In this document: positions 50,101 through 62,640 of the stretch, piece by piece
Numbering within the stretch: position 1 is the first letter of the stretch
Layout: each line of letters starts with the position of its first letter
Assembly (NCBI GenBank): GCA_009617715.1
Contig: VTFK01000026.1
Location: 1,302,001-1,366,000, forward strand
DNA: 64,000 bases
From: Plectrocnemia conspersa
Taxonomy: Eukaryota > Arthropoda > Insecta > Trichoptera > Polycentropodidae
Direction of reading: 5' to 3'
The notes under the pieces: generated by a model
The model's input: the letters and a program-made list of their open reading frames with translations, nothing else
Told to the model about the DNA's origin: nothing
The model's database searches: none
Program-made: the position numbers and the translations under genes

Positions 50101-52410
50101 TGCCGCCGATACTGTCGTCGTTATGTTGTGATTATAATGATGAAGCAGAACAGATCTATCGCTACAGGTGAGTAAAAGAAAAGATTCGCACGGCGATCTA
50201 GCGGCGCAAGTAGCAGGTGCCGGAGCAGCCACGCGAATTGACTCACATTCTTCTAATTCGTTTCCATTTCCGATTTGCAATTTCCTACATTCAACTATCA
50301 CGCCACCCTAAAATAAATATCGCTATTTAAAACCAGTGCCATTTATTAGAAATGAATAATAAATTAACATATAATAAAATTCACCTTTTTAGAAATTTTT
50401 TGTTCTACAGAAAACACGATTTTTTCGTAAAGTTTCGAAAATGATACACATATTGGATCGAATTCAATTCGATGATAGCACTGAAGGCTCATTTGAGAAC
50501 TAATAAATAAAAGTGAAATAAAATAACAAATAAAATAAAGTTAATATCGTTTAGTTTTACCCTTGAAGTAAATAGATGTGAACGTTAGCATGATCTTCAT
50601 TCGGCGATCGAGGACTCCACGGAAATAAATCTGACGGAGATGCCTTACTCCATACCAAAACGGATCCCCCTCCGACACTTCCAGACACTTGTCTTCCTCC
50701 TCTTCGCCATCCACCTACTAATTCAACCGTCTAAAACAGAAATTAATTAACTTTTTAGCGACACTAATGTGCAAAAAAATGTGCCTTATAAATACGAGGG
50801 TAAGTCAAAAGTACAAGTATGTTAAATTTACAAGTATGATAAAAAATCACTACACTTCTCTATTGTCCTATAAATTGGCAGCAAATAACGGCAGTATAAA
50901 ATCAAAAACGTAACAGATGATCCATCAACAGCTTAACACTAGATTTACAAACAATGAATGTTTTTTGAACAATGCAAATATATTAACACTATTTTTATTT
51001 TGGGAAACTTATTTTTGAAAATCTGGAAAATATGACCATAAATGATTTAAAATTTATGTCATGCGTATTAGAAACTTGCATTGGTATGATACACTTATAT
51101 TTCCTAATTTTACACAATGTTTTACTTAAAAATAGGGAAGAATATGAAGCAGTGGGAATTAAAAGTAAAATATATTTTACAATCAATCATCGTGTTCAGA
51201 ATTTTCGTGTGCGCAATAATCCGGACACCTATGAAAGCATACGAGAAGCGGTAAAACGCATCCATAATCTTTTTCGCGCTAAATATTAGGTTGTACCGAA
51301 ACTAAAACAAAAATATTATATGATTACAGTTATTTACCTGAAATTTTGGGTCGCGTTTACTGAGTTTTTGCACGCCAGAACTTTTGATTGAAGGCTTATT
51401 GAAATTTACTAGAATGGCTTGATTATCATTATATGTCAATAGAATATGTGTATCAGTAAACAAAACTGAAAAAAAAATACATTTTTATAAAAAAAATTAA
51501 TGATATAAGCATAACAAAATGTTAGTTGGACTGGAAAAGAATGTCGTTTTTATGATCATTTTAACAATCTTGCGTTGTGCCTTATTTGTGGTATTTATAT
51601 TATTTGTAAATAATAATTGCGATGCTTAATGCATTTACTTGTTTTCAATACATATTTTATATATTTTATAATTGTTTGACTATTAATATAATGATTATTT
51701 CGTAATACTATTCCGCTTTTTTTAATTTGAAATCTTTTTTTTTTAGCACATCATATGCTAGCGATGTACAATAAGTGTACATCACCGTAGTACGTGGATT
51801 ATTTTGCACTGTAAGAGGAAAGTAAAGAAGGTGAGAAAAAATATTGACTTTTCTATTCAGAGACGACATTGTTTCCCGTTACACATGTATAAAATATAAA
51901 ATCATACCTTCGCTGACGCTGTTGGAAAGCAATTTACCCACTAAATATCTATCAAATAAGATTCTCTTAATGTCAGCGGTGTTGGTGTTGACTCCAATGT
52001 ACGCTATAATGCCAGTCGAAAAAATCAAACACAAACAATCGTCGCTTCGCCATGAGCTGTACATTAATTTTTGACTTTTAAATAGTTCAGTTAGCTCCTC
52101 GAGCGCATCTTTCAATTTCAACGGACGCTTGGCGGATAGAGTCCAGCTCTGTCCTCTTCTTTCCGCGTATAACTTTTTACCTTCACGGTAAATCGAGTGG
52201 GAAGACGGTTTCTTATTTTCATATCTGAAATGAATTGATAAATGAGTCGGTCGAAATGGAACATGTTTGCATTGTACCTAGATCTTGACATTCGAACTAT
52301 GCGTGCGTTATGATGATAAATAAGTACCTAAAGGCGGAGAGATCTGTGTGTTTGACAGCCAAATGATCTGCCGCCGACCAAAAATGTGCAGAGCACAAAC
52401 GCGCCCGCAT
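47144..52410 (-). CDS. frtz: fritz / WDPCP, WD-repeat planar cell polarity effector, complete
   Basis: Coding exons (minus): 52410-52328, 52224-51908, 51465-51338, 50730-50561, 50499-50385, 50307-50098, 50030-49861, 49435-49279, 49212-49076, 49002-48853, 48789-48638, 48559-48113, 48049-47487, 47426-47267, 47202-47144. All phases join, giving 1005 residues. The start MRARLCSAHFW follows an in-frame stop. Landmarks shared with animal WDPCP: SAHFWSAADHLAVK near the start, LKDALEELTELFKSQ, DRYLVGKLLSNSVSE, two beta-propeller-like regions to about residue 450, then RRFFRHLLRYGRLEKAFSLA and DVGHHDLFMDI near 540-570. The last 400 residues are low-complexity and probably disordered, closing with a charged LPLCDPNNEYLKDF tail. 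Fritz acts with Inturned and Fuzzy downstream of core polarity proteins and controls hair or cilium position. It is longer than human WDPCP (about 750) and close to Drosophila Fritz. Intron 3 carries a repeat. Confidence 0.93.
49436..49860 (-). other. fritz intron 7
   Basis: A 425-base AT-rich intron, one of the three longest in the gene. I see no coding, RNA or mobile-element signature in it. Confidence 0.6.
50795..51305 (+). repeat. Repeat insertion in fritz intron 3 with an 85-codon open frame
   Basis: The frame at 51032-51289 (plus, antisense to fritz) ends with NFRVRNNPDTYESIRE and then KRIHNLFRAKY, a protein-like stretch I cannot assign. About 150 bases align with 21278-21425. Mariner-like end sequences are nearby: ACGAGGGTAAGTCAAAAGTA at 50799-50818 and TATTAGGTTGTACCGAAAC at 51283-51301, but they are not a matched pair. 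Probably a decayed transposon. Confidence 0.5.
51466..51907 (-). other. fritz intron 2
   Basis: A 442-base AT-rich intron. It holds a short palindrome, GATGTACA/TGTACATC with a 5-base loop, near 51755-51775, and nothing else I can name. Confidence 0.6.
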
Positions 52411-52837
52411 ACCGCCGGCACGCGTCAAATGTCACTCAACATAGCAATGACACTCAGGTATACCAACATATCGAGGCAATTTCTCAAACTAATGTTGGTA
52501 ACAACTCATACTCCACTCACAAGTGTTTGCTTTATAAAAAATAAATAATATCTAAACTGCATGTTACTAGTGATGGGCAAAATTAATAAAACAGTAAAAA
52601 AACAGGGAATTTTAGAAACTTATAATTAAAATGTGTTTTTAACCATAAAAAAGGCTAAGAAATAATAAAACAATATATTAGATAGTTAATCATTTAGTTC
52701 AGCAACGGTCAAAAACGTTATTTCAATGTATTTAAACATAAAAGACTTTATAAAATTATTTAGTTGTCAAAAATCCGCATATATAAAATTCCAATACTAA
52801 TGTAACTACATTTTTAAAATATCTAAGAAGAATACTA

Positions 52838-52942
52838 AAAATAAAAAGGCCATATTGAAAATATTTATTCAAGGAGGACAAAGGGCAAAAAAGTAGAATG
52901 AAGGAAGACAATCCTCCTCAAAGGAGACCGTCTGGTCACCTT
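52838..52942. mobile_element. MITE with GTCTGGTCACCTTA end, copy 1
   Basis: The left part AAGGCCATATTGAAAATAT and right end GGAGACCGTCTGGTCACC match the element in the TGT intron at 61993-62114. The left terminus is more decayed here. Confidence 0.5.
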
Positions 52943-53084
52943 AACAAAGCAAACATATAAATACAAAATAAATGCAAATATTGCAAATTATAAACAAGTT
53001 ATATAAAAACAAAATAATTTTGTGTCAATTTACGAAAATATTCTTTATATCCGAGACGTCAGTGACGCCGAGACGAGACGAGAC

Positions 53085-53140
53085 GCCGTTACGTCAGTGT
53101 TACCAGAGCGCTGCCAAGTTTTGGCCATAATAAAACCTAT
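53085..53140 (+). repeat. Short dispersed repeat, copy 1
   Basis: GTCAGTGTTACCAGAGCGCT followed by CCAAGTTTTGGCCATAAT recurs at 53466-53509 with a few changes. Confidence 0.6.
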
Positions 53141-53461
53141 ATTCATACATATATTAATGGGCCCGCACATTGCCAACAGAGTATTCCGTCTAAATTATGC
53201 TCTTGATTGAATAACAAATATAAAAAATAAAGTAATGATTTTAATTTCTAAACAATTTTTAAAAAGATTTACATATACATACATTTTCTAGATTCTCAAA
53301 GGCCGCATTTATAAAACTGGTTAAGACGCTGCAGTATTATTTATTTAAATATGGTTTAGTTGCATGTTGAAATATACAATATATTCTAATAAACGGTGGA
53401 CGGGGCACTACCGGCCGTTGTCTTCCTGTCAAGGTCCACCAAAAGAACGTGCCGCTCTCCA

Positions 53462-53515
53462 CTGCCGTCACATCAGTGTTACCAGAGTGTCGCTAAGTTT
53501 TGACCATAATGAATG
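53462..53515 (+). repeat. Short dispersed repeat, copy 2
   Basis: ATCAGTGTTACCAGAGTGTC followed by CTAAGTTTTGACCATAAT; same orientation as copy 1, about 380 bases away. Confidence 0.6.
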
Positions 53516-53889
53516 AATAAATAAACATATAAATAAAGATGAGAAAGAGCTGGAGACTAAAATTAGACCCCTATTATACACCTGAATGAGCAAAATTGTC
53601 GTCGGGGCGATTAATATAATATATATTTCAGATACAGGCGACTGACGCTCTAAGATAAAACGATACTGATGACATTCACTTGAGTTTCTGAAAAAAAAAA
53701 CAATTCTAGTAACGATGAAGTTTTCAATGATGAGGAGCGAGAGAATTGTCATGACAACCTTGGAATCTAATAAAATATATTTTTATTTGCTAGTAAGAAT
53801 CTGATAACTGGATTATTAGTACAATTAATTGATTTAAAATTAGTTTTAGACTTAGCTAATTTTAATTTATTTTTTTAAATTAAAAATTA

Positions 53890-54001
53890 GCCCCGAAAGT
53901 GCTAACCGTTTAGCTCCTCGGCGAGTGTCCGCCTCGACGGGCTGACCGTTCGCTCGTCCTTCTATCGCCTTCGCTGCTTCGCCGCGGACCAGGAGGCCAA
54001 A
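53890..54001 (+). other. Kap-alpha1 noncoding 5' exon (3' border certain, start approximate)
   Basis: A GC-rich stretch ending AGGAGGCCAAA before a strong GTGAGTG donor at 54002. The matching acceptor CCTCGTAG at 54302-54309 sits directly before the start codon. The exon start is not visible; about 53890 marks the GC rise. Confidence 0.6.
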
Positions 54002-54309
54002 GTGAGTGTTTTTCACATCGCGATCGTCGACCTTCGGACCCTCGGGTGATTCACGCGCCGCGCTACGGCGGAAGGGCGGACGGCATGCTCGCGGGCGCTG
54101 TCATCGCATATTACTGTCGTTGCCCTGCTCCCGTCTATTTCCGTGTTTCGTGTTTCGTGTTTCCTTCGCGTCGTCGTTGTTGTGTCGCGAGACAGCCCCG
54201 CCCACGCGGCCCGAGACTCGCAATACCTAACAGACTTAAATGTCATTTGCATATTTTACACATTTTCCTAATTGATTCAATTTTCCTAATCGTTTTTCCT
54301 CCCTCGTAG

Positions 54310-57300
54310 ATGTTGAACGGACAGAAAAACCGCTTCAAGACCGCCGGTCTCAGCGCCGAAGAATTGAGGAGACGGAGGGAAGAGGAAGGAATACAGCTGC
54401 GGAAGCAGCGCAGGGAACAGCAGTTGCTCAAACGTAGAAATGTTGTGCCATTGAATTCCGTCGAAGTGTCTCCTCAGGTATATGCATTATCTTGACTCCT
54501 TAATTTGTATTTTTTTAAATATTTTAATTGCAGAGATACAAATTATTTTTAAAACTTCGAAATCTCCTAGAATTCTTATATTCATTATATGTTTAAAGTG
54601 TGTATTCAGATTTTTATATCAGAATATAGTTAAACATAAAATGAAAATAAAAGTGTGATAACAAAATAACAATTTTTATTTTTATCAAAAACTATTTATT
54701 TATTCTTCAATATTGATTATATGCCAACGTTTCTTTCAATCTGCACAATATTTATGGAATGTACTATTTGGTGTAGTCTTCAGCTCACTAGACGATTTTG
54801 TCTTTATCTCTATTTAAACATAGCACTCTCACCAAAAAAAATTCAAAAATACAGATAGATAGAAAATCAATTTCAGTTTTACTAAAATATATCTAATTGT
54901 TAAATATTCGCAACTGGTATTAATTCTCTAAATTATATACTATTAACCTACTTAATATTATGCTATTTTAAAAATATAATTTAGCTCTGAATATTATTTG
55001 AATATGTTAATATTGTATAATTTATTTACAAACCACGAAGAACGTAATACTGATAGATAATAGGCAAATATTTATCAGCCTGTGTTGTTTATTTCTTAGT
55101 GATTGAATAAAAGTGTAGATAATTTGCTGATAAAAGTGTTGCTCATCGAACGAAACAATGATTTGGACATTGACGTTATCTTATGACTTATTTTAAAGAA
55201 ATATGGTAAAAACAATATGCTTTGAGTAACAATCTGTATAAAAAATTTGAGATCGGAATTTTTGTCCAGGATAAAGAAATTTTATTTAGAGACACCTCTT
55301 GTCTCACAAACGAAATTATTTTATAAATTTGTATTAAAATTGCTTAGTAATAATATCAAGACTGCCCGTTGACAGACACATAAAATAGGCAGTTAAATCT
55401 GATACATTTGTATATCCTGTGTTGGTTTACTCCACTAAGGTGTCTGTTTTGAGAATTATTATTCATTGGTGAACTATTAATGATTGTATTTATATCCATG
55501 TAAAACTTTTTTTATTAACTGCTTAAGGATGTGTCCTGCCCATGTGCGGAATTTTCGAACTTAGCATTAGACCGACACCTTTCGTTTGCCGTTACACCGG
55601 GCGTGGGGGGGGGGTCGCAAATGAGCGTACTTTCATATGTTTTTTTTATTGTTTATTTATTATTTACCTAAAAATATTTCAGGCATAAAGTGGTTAATGA
55701 AGCTTAAAAATATGTGTTGACTTATAAAAAATTTTTTTTTGAAGTAGATATATTTAGGGATTCTATAGTAAAACAGAATCATTTAAATCTGATATAAATT
55801 GAAAACCCTAGAAATATTGTAGCACTATTAAAATTTTTATACGCTCGAAAGATTTTTTACAATTAGAATATATCTCCGGTTTAAAGACTGGCAACAGAAA
55901 ATGATTTGTTTCGATTTTACAAGGAGCAAACAAAAGACCTTGTGTTCAAAAATAAATATTTTATTATTATTGACAATGAAATCGTTTTTTATATATTTGT
56001 TTTTTTTTCTCTTCCATATTTTAGAAAGATGCTAATGGTGTTCCCGTATCTGACAACGTAACGCCTGAAATGGTGCAAGCGTTATATAGTGACCGTCTCG
56101 AAGATCAAATAGCGGCGACTCAAAAGTTTCGCAAACTTCTTAGCAAAGAACCTAACCCTCCGATAGAGGAAGTTATCAATACGGGTATTTTGCCTCGTTT
56201 TGTGGAATTTCTTAAAAATGACTTTAACTGCACCTTGCAGGTATTTTTGTAATAAAACTATTAAACATTAAGTTTTTCTGTTGACTAATTTAATACTTGA
56301 AATTTCAGTTTGAAGCCGCTTGGTCTTTGACAAATATCGCCTCTGGTAATTCGGAACAGACAAACTTGGTAATACAAGCCGGTGCCATTGAAGTATTCGT
56401 AGCGCTCTTGGAAGGTCCGCATGAAGAAGTTTGTGAACAGGCTGTGTGGGCTCTCGGTAACATTGCAGGCGATTCTGCACAGTGTCGAGACCACGTCCTC
56501 GAGGCTGGAATATTGCCTCCCCTTTTAAAGTCAGTAAGATTACATTTTCATCGATGAAAACTTTGTAGATCCTGTCCATTAATTTATAACATTTTTTTTA
56601 GATTATTAAATAATTCTACTCGGCTTTCTACAATAAGAAATTCTGTGTGGACTCTTTCAAACCTTTGCAGGGGTAAAAACCCCCCTCCAGATTTTAACAA
56701 AGTTTCTCCAGGACTGCAAGTACTCTCCCAACTATTGTTCCACACCGATCCGGATGTATTGAGCGACGCTTGTTGGGCAATGTCATACTTATCAGATGGA
56801 ACCAACGACAAGATTCAAGCCGTAATCGAAACTGGAGTTTGTCGAAGACTAGTCGAATTATTAGGGTATGTTGAAATAATCGTAATCATTATCTCCGTCG
56901 ATTATTAATGTATTAAATAAATATTTATAGTTTCAATCAAATGAGCGTTGTTTCGGCTGCTTTGCGAGCCATCGGAAATATTGTTACCGGCGATGATGTT
57001 CAAACTCAGATCGTCATAAACTGTGGGGTATTGCCGTACTTGCGAAAACTAATTACCGGAATTGGTGACGACGTTCGAAAAGAAGCATGCTGGACCGTCA
57101 GCAACATAACTGCTGGAAACCGTTCACAAATTCAGGCTGTTATAAACGCAGACATTTTTCCAGTCTTAATCAAAGTTTTTGCTAACGATCCTTACAAAAC
57201 TCGAAAAGAAGCCGCTTGGGCTATCACAAACGCAACGAGTGGAGGTTCTCCAGAACAAATAAGGTAAAACTGTATTTAGATTTTTATAAGTATTTTGTAT

Positions 57301-57824
57301 ACATATTTACATATTATAATGATGATATTTATGTAAACCTAATATAGTCCTTATTATATATTATAATTGTATTTTTATGATTGTAGATATTTGGCTGAAA
57401 ACGGATGTATTCCACCATTATGCGAATTACTCACTGTTCAAGATCCCAAAACAGTGCAAGTGGCTCTAAATGGCTTAGAAAACATTCTTAAAGGCGGTGA
57501 ACACTTTAACGAATCTATAAATCCGTACGCTGTAGCTATTGAAGGATGCTACGGTATGTTGAATTTTAACACATTACACACAACAATTTATTCCTATTTT
57601 ATAATATGCTAATTTTCTTTATTACATTTTTAGGCTTAGACAAAATAGAATATTTACAATCACATAAAAACATTGAAATCTATCAAAAGGCCTTTGATAT
57701 TATCGAACACTTCTTTGGATCTGAGGAAGAAGATGGCAGGATCGCTCCTAGCGTTTCCAGTACAAATGACCAATTTCAATTTAACTCTGACCAATCTGTA
57801 CCTATGGGCGGTTTTCAATTTTAA
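54310..57824 (+). CDS. Kap-alpha1: Importin subunit alpha, Kap-alpha1 (KPNA1/5/6) class, complete
   Basis: Coding exons: 54310-54477, 56025-56240, 56309-56529, 56602-56865, 56931-57263, 57387-57553, 57634-57824. The phases join to 519 residues, against about 520-540 for the family. The start codon is the first three bases of its exon. Residues 5-45 are the arginine-rich importin-beta-binding domain ([20 protein letters not shown], then LLKRRNV), closest to KPNA1/5/6. Armadillo repeats follow with the NLS-binding Trp/Asn pairs: [74 protein letters not shown]. The C-terminus has [11 protein letters not shown] and an acidic SEEED for export-factor binding. The protein is an adaptor that links classical nuclear-localisation cargo to importin beta. 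Exon 3 ends at a GTCAGT donor; using the GTAAGA four bases on would bring a stop. Intron 1 is 1.5 kb, AT-rich and unremarkable. Confidence 0.97.
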
Positions 57825-57980
57825 AAATTGTAGTGTTGATATTAAAAGAACCTCAATCTCAAAATTTGTTTCAACATTTTTATAAACATATGTATAAACA
57901 CATTTTTGTATTTGGTCAGATAATCTCATTCGGAATTTTGAGCTGTAATATCTTTTGATTACGTACAGAAATTAACAAAA

Positions 57981-57986
57981 AATAAA
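57981..57986 (+). terminator. Poly(A) signal of Kap-alpha1
   Basis: AATAAA 157 bases after the stop. A second one lies near 58097. Confidence 0.55.
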
Positions 57987-58700
57987 TTGATTGATTTGTT
58001 TAACCTATATTACAATTCTTAATATGAATGGTAAAAAAATATAATTTACCGTAAATTTTAGTACATACATGTACCTACCTAATAGTTTTAGTGTGAAATA
58101 AATGACAAAACAATTCAAAATTAGCTTTCTTTGAAATTATATCGAAATATATACTTGAAAAGATTTAGAGGATTTTTAAACATATAATAAAGTAATAAAG
58201 AAAGGTTTATAATATAGTTTTTATAAATATTACTTTTCTGTCAATATCATATTTAGTATCCTAGTCATTTTTTGTATCAAAATATTTTGAGTAATCAGAA
58301 TTATTATTTTTTTCCCATTCAATTGGATACTTTATGTTTATTGCTTTGCTAATGTTATATGATAAACTAACTCTTTTCATTATCGCAATCCATAAATTAT
58401 GAATAATATAACAAAACAGCTTTCATTTTTCTTATGTGTGAATTTAATAGTAATACATACATATATATTACAACTTTTAACATGTATTTATTAAATTCAC
58501 GCATTGAATTTGTATGTTTGATATTTTTAATGGATAAATTACCAATATGGACAAAGAACGCATTTTTCTTGTAATGTTAAAGAATTGTAAAAAAAATGTT
58601 TTGTGGGAGTTTATATATTTCCAATTTTATTTATTGTTAAATAAACACAATGCTTCATTTGTAACGGATGTTGTTATTTAAACCTATATATATCTTAACC

Positions 58701-58931
58701 CAACGCCGTCCAACTGGCGGCCCGTGTAGCAATTCCTGTTTTTAAAATGAAATTTAAAAATAACTAAAAAAGAGGGTCGGTGTGAAAATGTTTGTTCGTT
58801 TATCAAAGCATGGGGTATATCAACAGAAATGTCCGAGGTGATTTTTTAGACCTCCACCAGCAAAAGATTGACCCCTGAAATGATTACAAAATAAAAAATG
58901 GCCTAGGAATAAAAGAAGTTGAACATCGCTG
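58701..58931. mobile_element. Non-autonomous hAT element (MITE), 231 bases, with 8-base target duplication
   Basis: It is flanked by identical TCTTAACC at 58693-58700 and 58932-58939. The left end CAACGCCGTCCAACT matches the reverse of the right end, CAGCGATGTTCAACT, at 11 of 15 positions. It carries GGCGGCCCGTG next to the left end, as the related element at 13166-13383 carries GGCGGACCGCGG. No coding capacity. Confidence 0.85.
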
Positions 58932-59159
58932 TCTTAACCCTTACCACTTAATTTTTTTCGATATTATTTGATGAGTATTAATTGATATAGGACCATACTT
59001 TTTAATTAAATAAATTATATTTTCATTAGCTTCATGAGTTGTACAACTTTTTATGGAATTCTGTGTAGCAGACATCAGAGAATATATAATTCAGTAAAAT
59101 TATTATACGTTTTTATTTTTAACTCATTTAACCCGAACCTAAAAAACGCAAATACTTAA

Positions 59160-59581
59160 AGCCTATCCAAACAGAGAGCGATGCGAAGGCGTGGCGAGGC
59201 GTTTTTATTTTGTAATACACCGAGTCCTTCGAGTCTCATTCATAAGATTCAATTATGCAGCCTATGATACTCTCCATAGTCTTCCCGGGTTTTATTTATG
59301 TCGTGTACCCAAATTCTTTGCCCTTTTTCTTATTTTTTAATAATAAAACAGTCAAAAATAAAATATCGTCACGCCTTCGCTTCGCCGAGAAAACGCCGTG
59401 AAAATGCCTCGGAATGCTTCGCGTTCGCTTTCTGTGTGACGAAACTCGAAGGACTCGATAAATTACAAAATAAAAACGCCTCGGAACGCTTCGCGTTTGC
59501 TTTCTGTGTGACGAAACTCGAAGGACACGGTGTATTACAAAATAAAAACGCCTTCGCTTCGCTCTCTGTTTGGAAAGGCCT
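59160..59581. mobile_element. TTAA-flanked MITE with long inverted ends and a 72-base tandem repeat
   Basis: TTAA lies directly outside both ends (59156-59159, 59582-59585), as for piggyBac-type insertion. The ends AGCCTATCCAAACAGAGAGC and AGGCCTTTCCAAACAGAGAG continue as inverted repeats for about 70 bases, to CGAGTCCTTCGAGT and its partner; the left arm has an extra TGGCGAGGCG. Inside, a 72-base unit beginning GCCTCGGAA is repeated at 59406-59477 and 59478-59549, and a third unit starts at 59550. A 95-codon open frame across it is a by-product of the repeat. Confidence 0.8.
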
Positions 59582-59585
59582 TTAA

Positions 59586-60301
59586 GGAGCAGTCTTATAT
59601 AAGCAGTCAGTGTGTTGATTCATGACCAGAAGTAAGACTATTGCATTCACTGTAACTCGGCGGTTTGTTTCGTGAAGCCTTCAACTGCTGCAATATATTC
59701 TAGTGTCACTACTCTGCTGTATAACTTGCGTTGTTTTAGAACCTTTTAATCCACCCGTACAATTGCTGAATTGGCAAATATGCATCATCATACTGAACAT
59801 TGATTCGTTAATAAATATAAATATGTTTCACTTCTCAAAAAGTATGACAGCGCTATTGTTCGATGTTACAAGTGCGGCGGCTATTTTAAGCTACTGCTAT
59901 GCCTAATTCATATTATTTGTAACATGGATGCTAATGTACGGGATAATAAGGCATTTTTATCGCAATTTTAAGGCTTCATTTGACTTACTTTTGTATAATG
60001 AATCTTGTATGAAAATGACCAGGATGAAATACAAATACCGTGCAATAAAAAATGTGAGTATGAAATTGCTGTTCAAATATAAAATTGCACATTTATTCCT
60101 AGATATTCAATCGAAATAAATAAAATATGAAATAAAAAAGGGGTAATATTAAATATTTTTATACAATTTATTTATGATAAAAATAAATTATTTATAATAA
60201 AAATATAAGTTAGATTTTATGTTTTATATAATTATCTGGAATTATTATTTAGTAATCAGTGGTACCAACATTGCCATTCTGCCAAGGAACTGTCATTCGA
60301 T
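59586..60301. other. Spacer before LYRM7, includes its promoter
   Basis: About 700 bases of AT-rich sequence. Open frames of 63-67 codons at 59703 and 59928 match nothing. The LYRM7 promoter should lie in the last 150 bases, but no clear core element is seen. Confidence 0.5.
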
Positions 60302-60894
60302 ATGTCACTTCGATTAGAGGTTATTTTTTCATTATATATGATTTATATTATATAATGAAACAATTTTTATTGTTTTAATGATGTAACAGTTAATGGAATT
60401 GTATAGTTTAATTTATATACTTTTAGGTATTAAAATGTTTCAAAGCCTTGCATAAAGCACGAAAACTTATATTTGCTGGCGATCAAAGAGCTTTAAGCAT
60501 AGTAAGAGAAAAGATTAACGAGGCGTTTATTACAAACAAAAGCGAAAGCAATGATAAAAAAATTAACGAGGTAATAGTTCAGCAGCTAGCTATTTTTTAA
60601 TCTATTTATCTCAAAAAATATCATTTTTAGATGATAAAACTTGGATATGAAGTTGAACATGAATTGAGAACAACTGTTATTCAGGCTAAAGAAGTCGACC
60701 CTGGAGTATACCGTAAGTAGTAGTAAACTTCGAGTTATATAATATTGTATGTGACAAAATCATATTGCATTTTAGGATTACGAATTCTTCCAGACACGGA
60801 AAAATTGGATAATGTAGAATATAACGATTGTATTAGTGATGATTTAAAATGCAAGAATATAAATAGCAAAAAAAGTTCACGCGATAAAAAGTAA
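60302..60894 (+). CDS. LYRM7: LYRM7 / MZM1, complex III assembly factor, complete
   Basis: Coding exons: 60302-60319, 60427-60570, 60631-60712, 60776-60894. The phases join to 120 residues (human LYRM7 has 104). It begins MSLRLEVLKCFKALHKARKL, then DQRALSIVREKINEAFITNK, KINE, MIKLGYEVEHELRTTVIQAK and YRLRILPDTEKLDNVEY, in the same order as human LYRM7 (VLQLFKTLHRTR, AARIKINEEFKNNKSE, LLRTSVIQG). LYRM7 is a mitochondrial-matrix LYR protein that holds the Rieske iron-sulfur protein UQCRFS1 before its insertion into the bc1 complex. The LYR-type motif is CFK here. The first exon codes for only six residues; it was chosen because GAG|GTTATT gives a donor in the right phase and the upstream intron has stops. 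The lysine/serine-rich tail after residue 100 is extra. Confidence 0.88.
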
Positions 60895-60939
60895 TAGTTG
60901 ATATTTAGGGATATTATTTAATATATTATTATGTAGTTT

Positions 60940-60945
60940 AATAAA
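60940..60945 (+). terminator. Poly(A) signal of LYRM7
   Basis: AATAAA 46 bases after the LYRM7 stop and 33 bases before the opposing TGT stop. Confidence 0.55.
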
Positions 60946-60967
60946 AAAAACATTCTTTTATATATTG

Positions 60968-60977
60968 TTTATTTATT
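60968..60977 (-). terminator. Possible poly(A) signals of the TGT gene
   Basis: Overlapping AATAAA words on the minus strand at 60977-60972 and 60973-60968, directly after the stop codon. If used, the 3' UTR would be only some 20-30 bases long and would end inside the LYRM7 3' region. Confidence 0.35.
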
Positions 60978-62634
<1,657 letters not shown>

Positions 62635-62640
62635 TTTGCT

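Larger units (their letters stand above)
52411..53890. promoter_or_regulatory. Divergent intergenic region between fritz and Kap-alpha1
   Basis: About 1.5 kb between the fritz start codon (minus) and the Kap-alpha1 5' exon (plus). It must hold both promoters. It contains a MITE at about 52838-52942 and two copies of a short repeat at 53085-53140 and 53462-53515. I cannot place either transcription start exactly. Confidence 0.5.

Noticed and set aside
56530..56533. Alternative exon-3 donor of Kap-alpha1 (GTAAGA at 56534)
   Set aside because: It would put the next exon in a frame with an early stop; the GTCAGT donor at 56530 keeps the armadillo frame.
59298..59585. 95-codon plus-strand frame with an internal protein repeat (FAFCVTKLEG)
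   Set aside because: It is the translation of the 72-base tandem unit inside the TTAA-flanked MITE; 72 is divisible by 3, so the frame stays open by construction.
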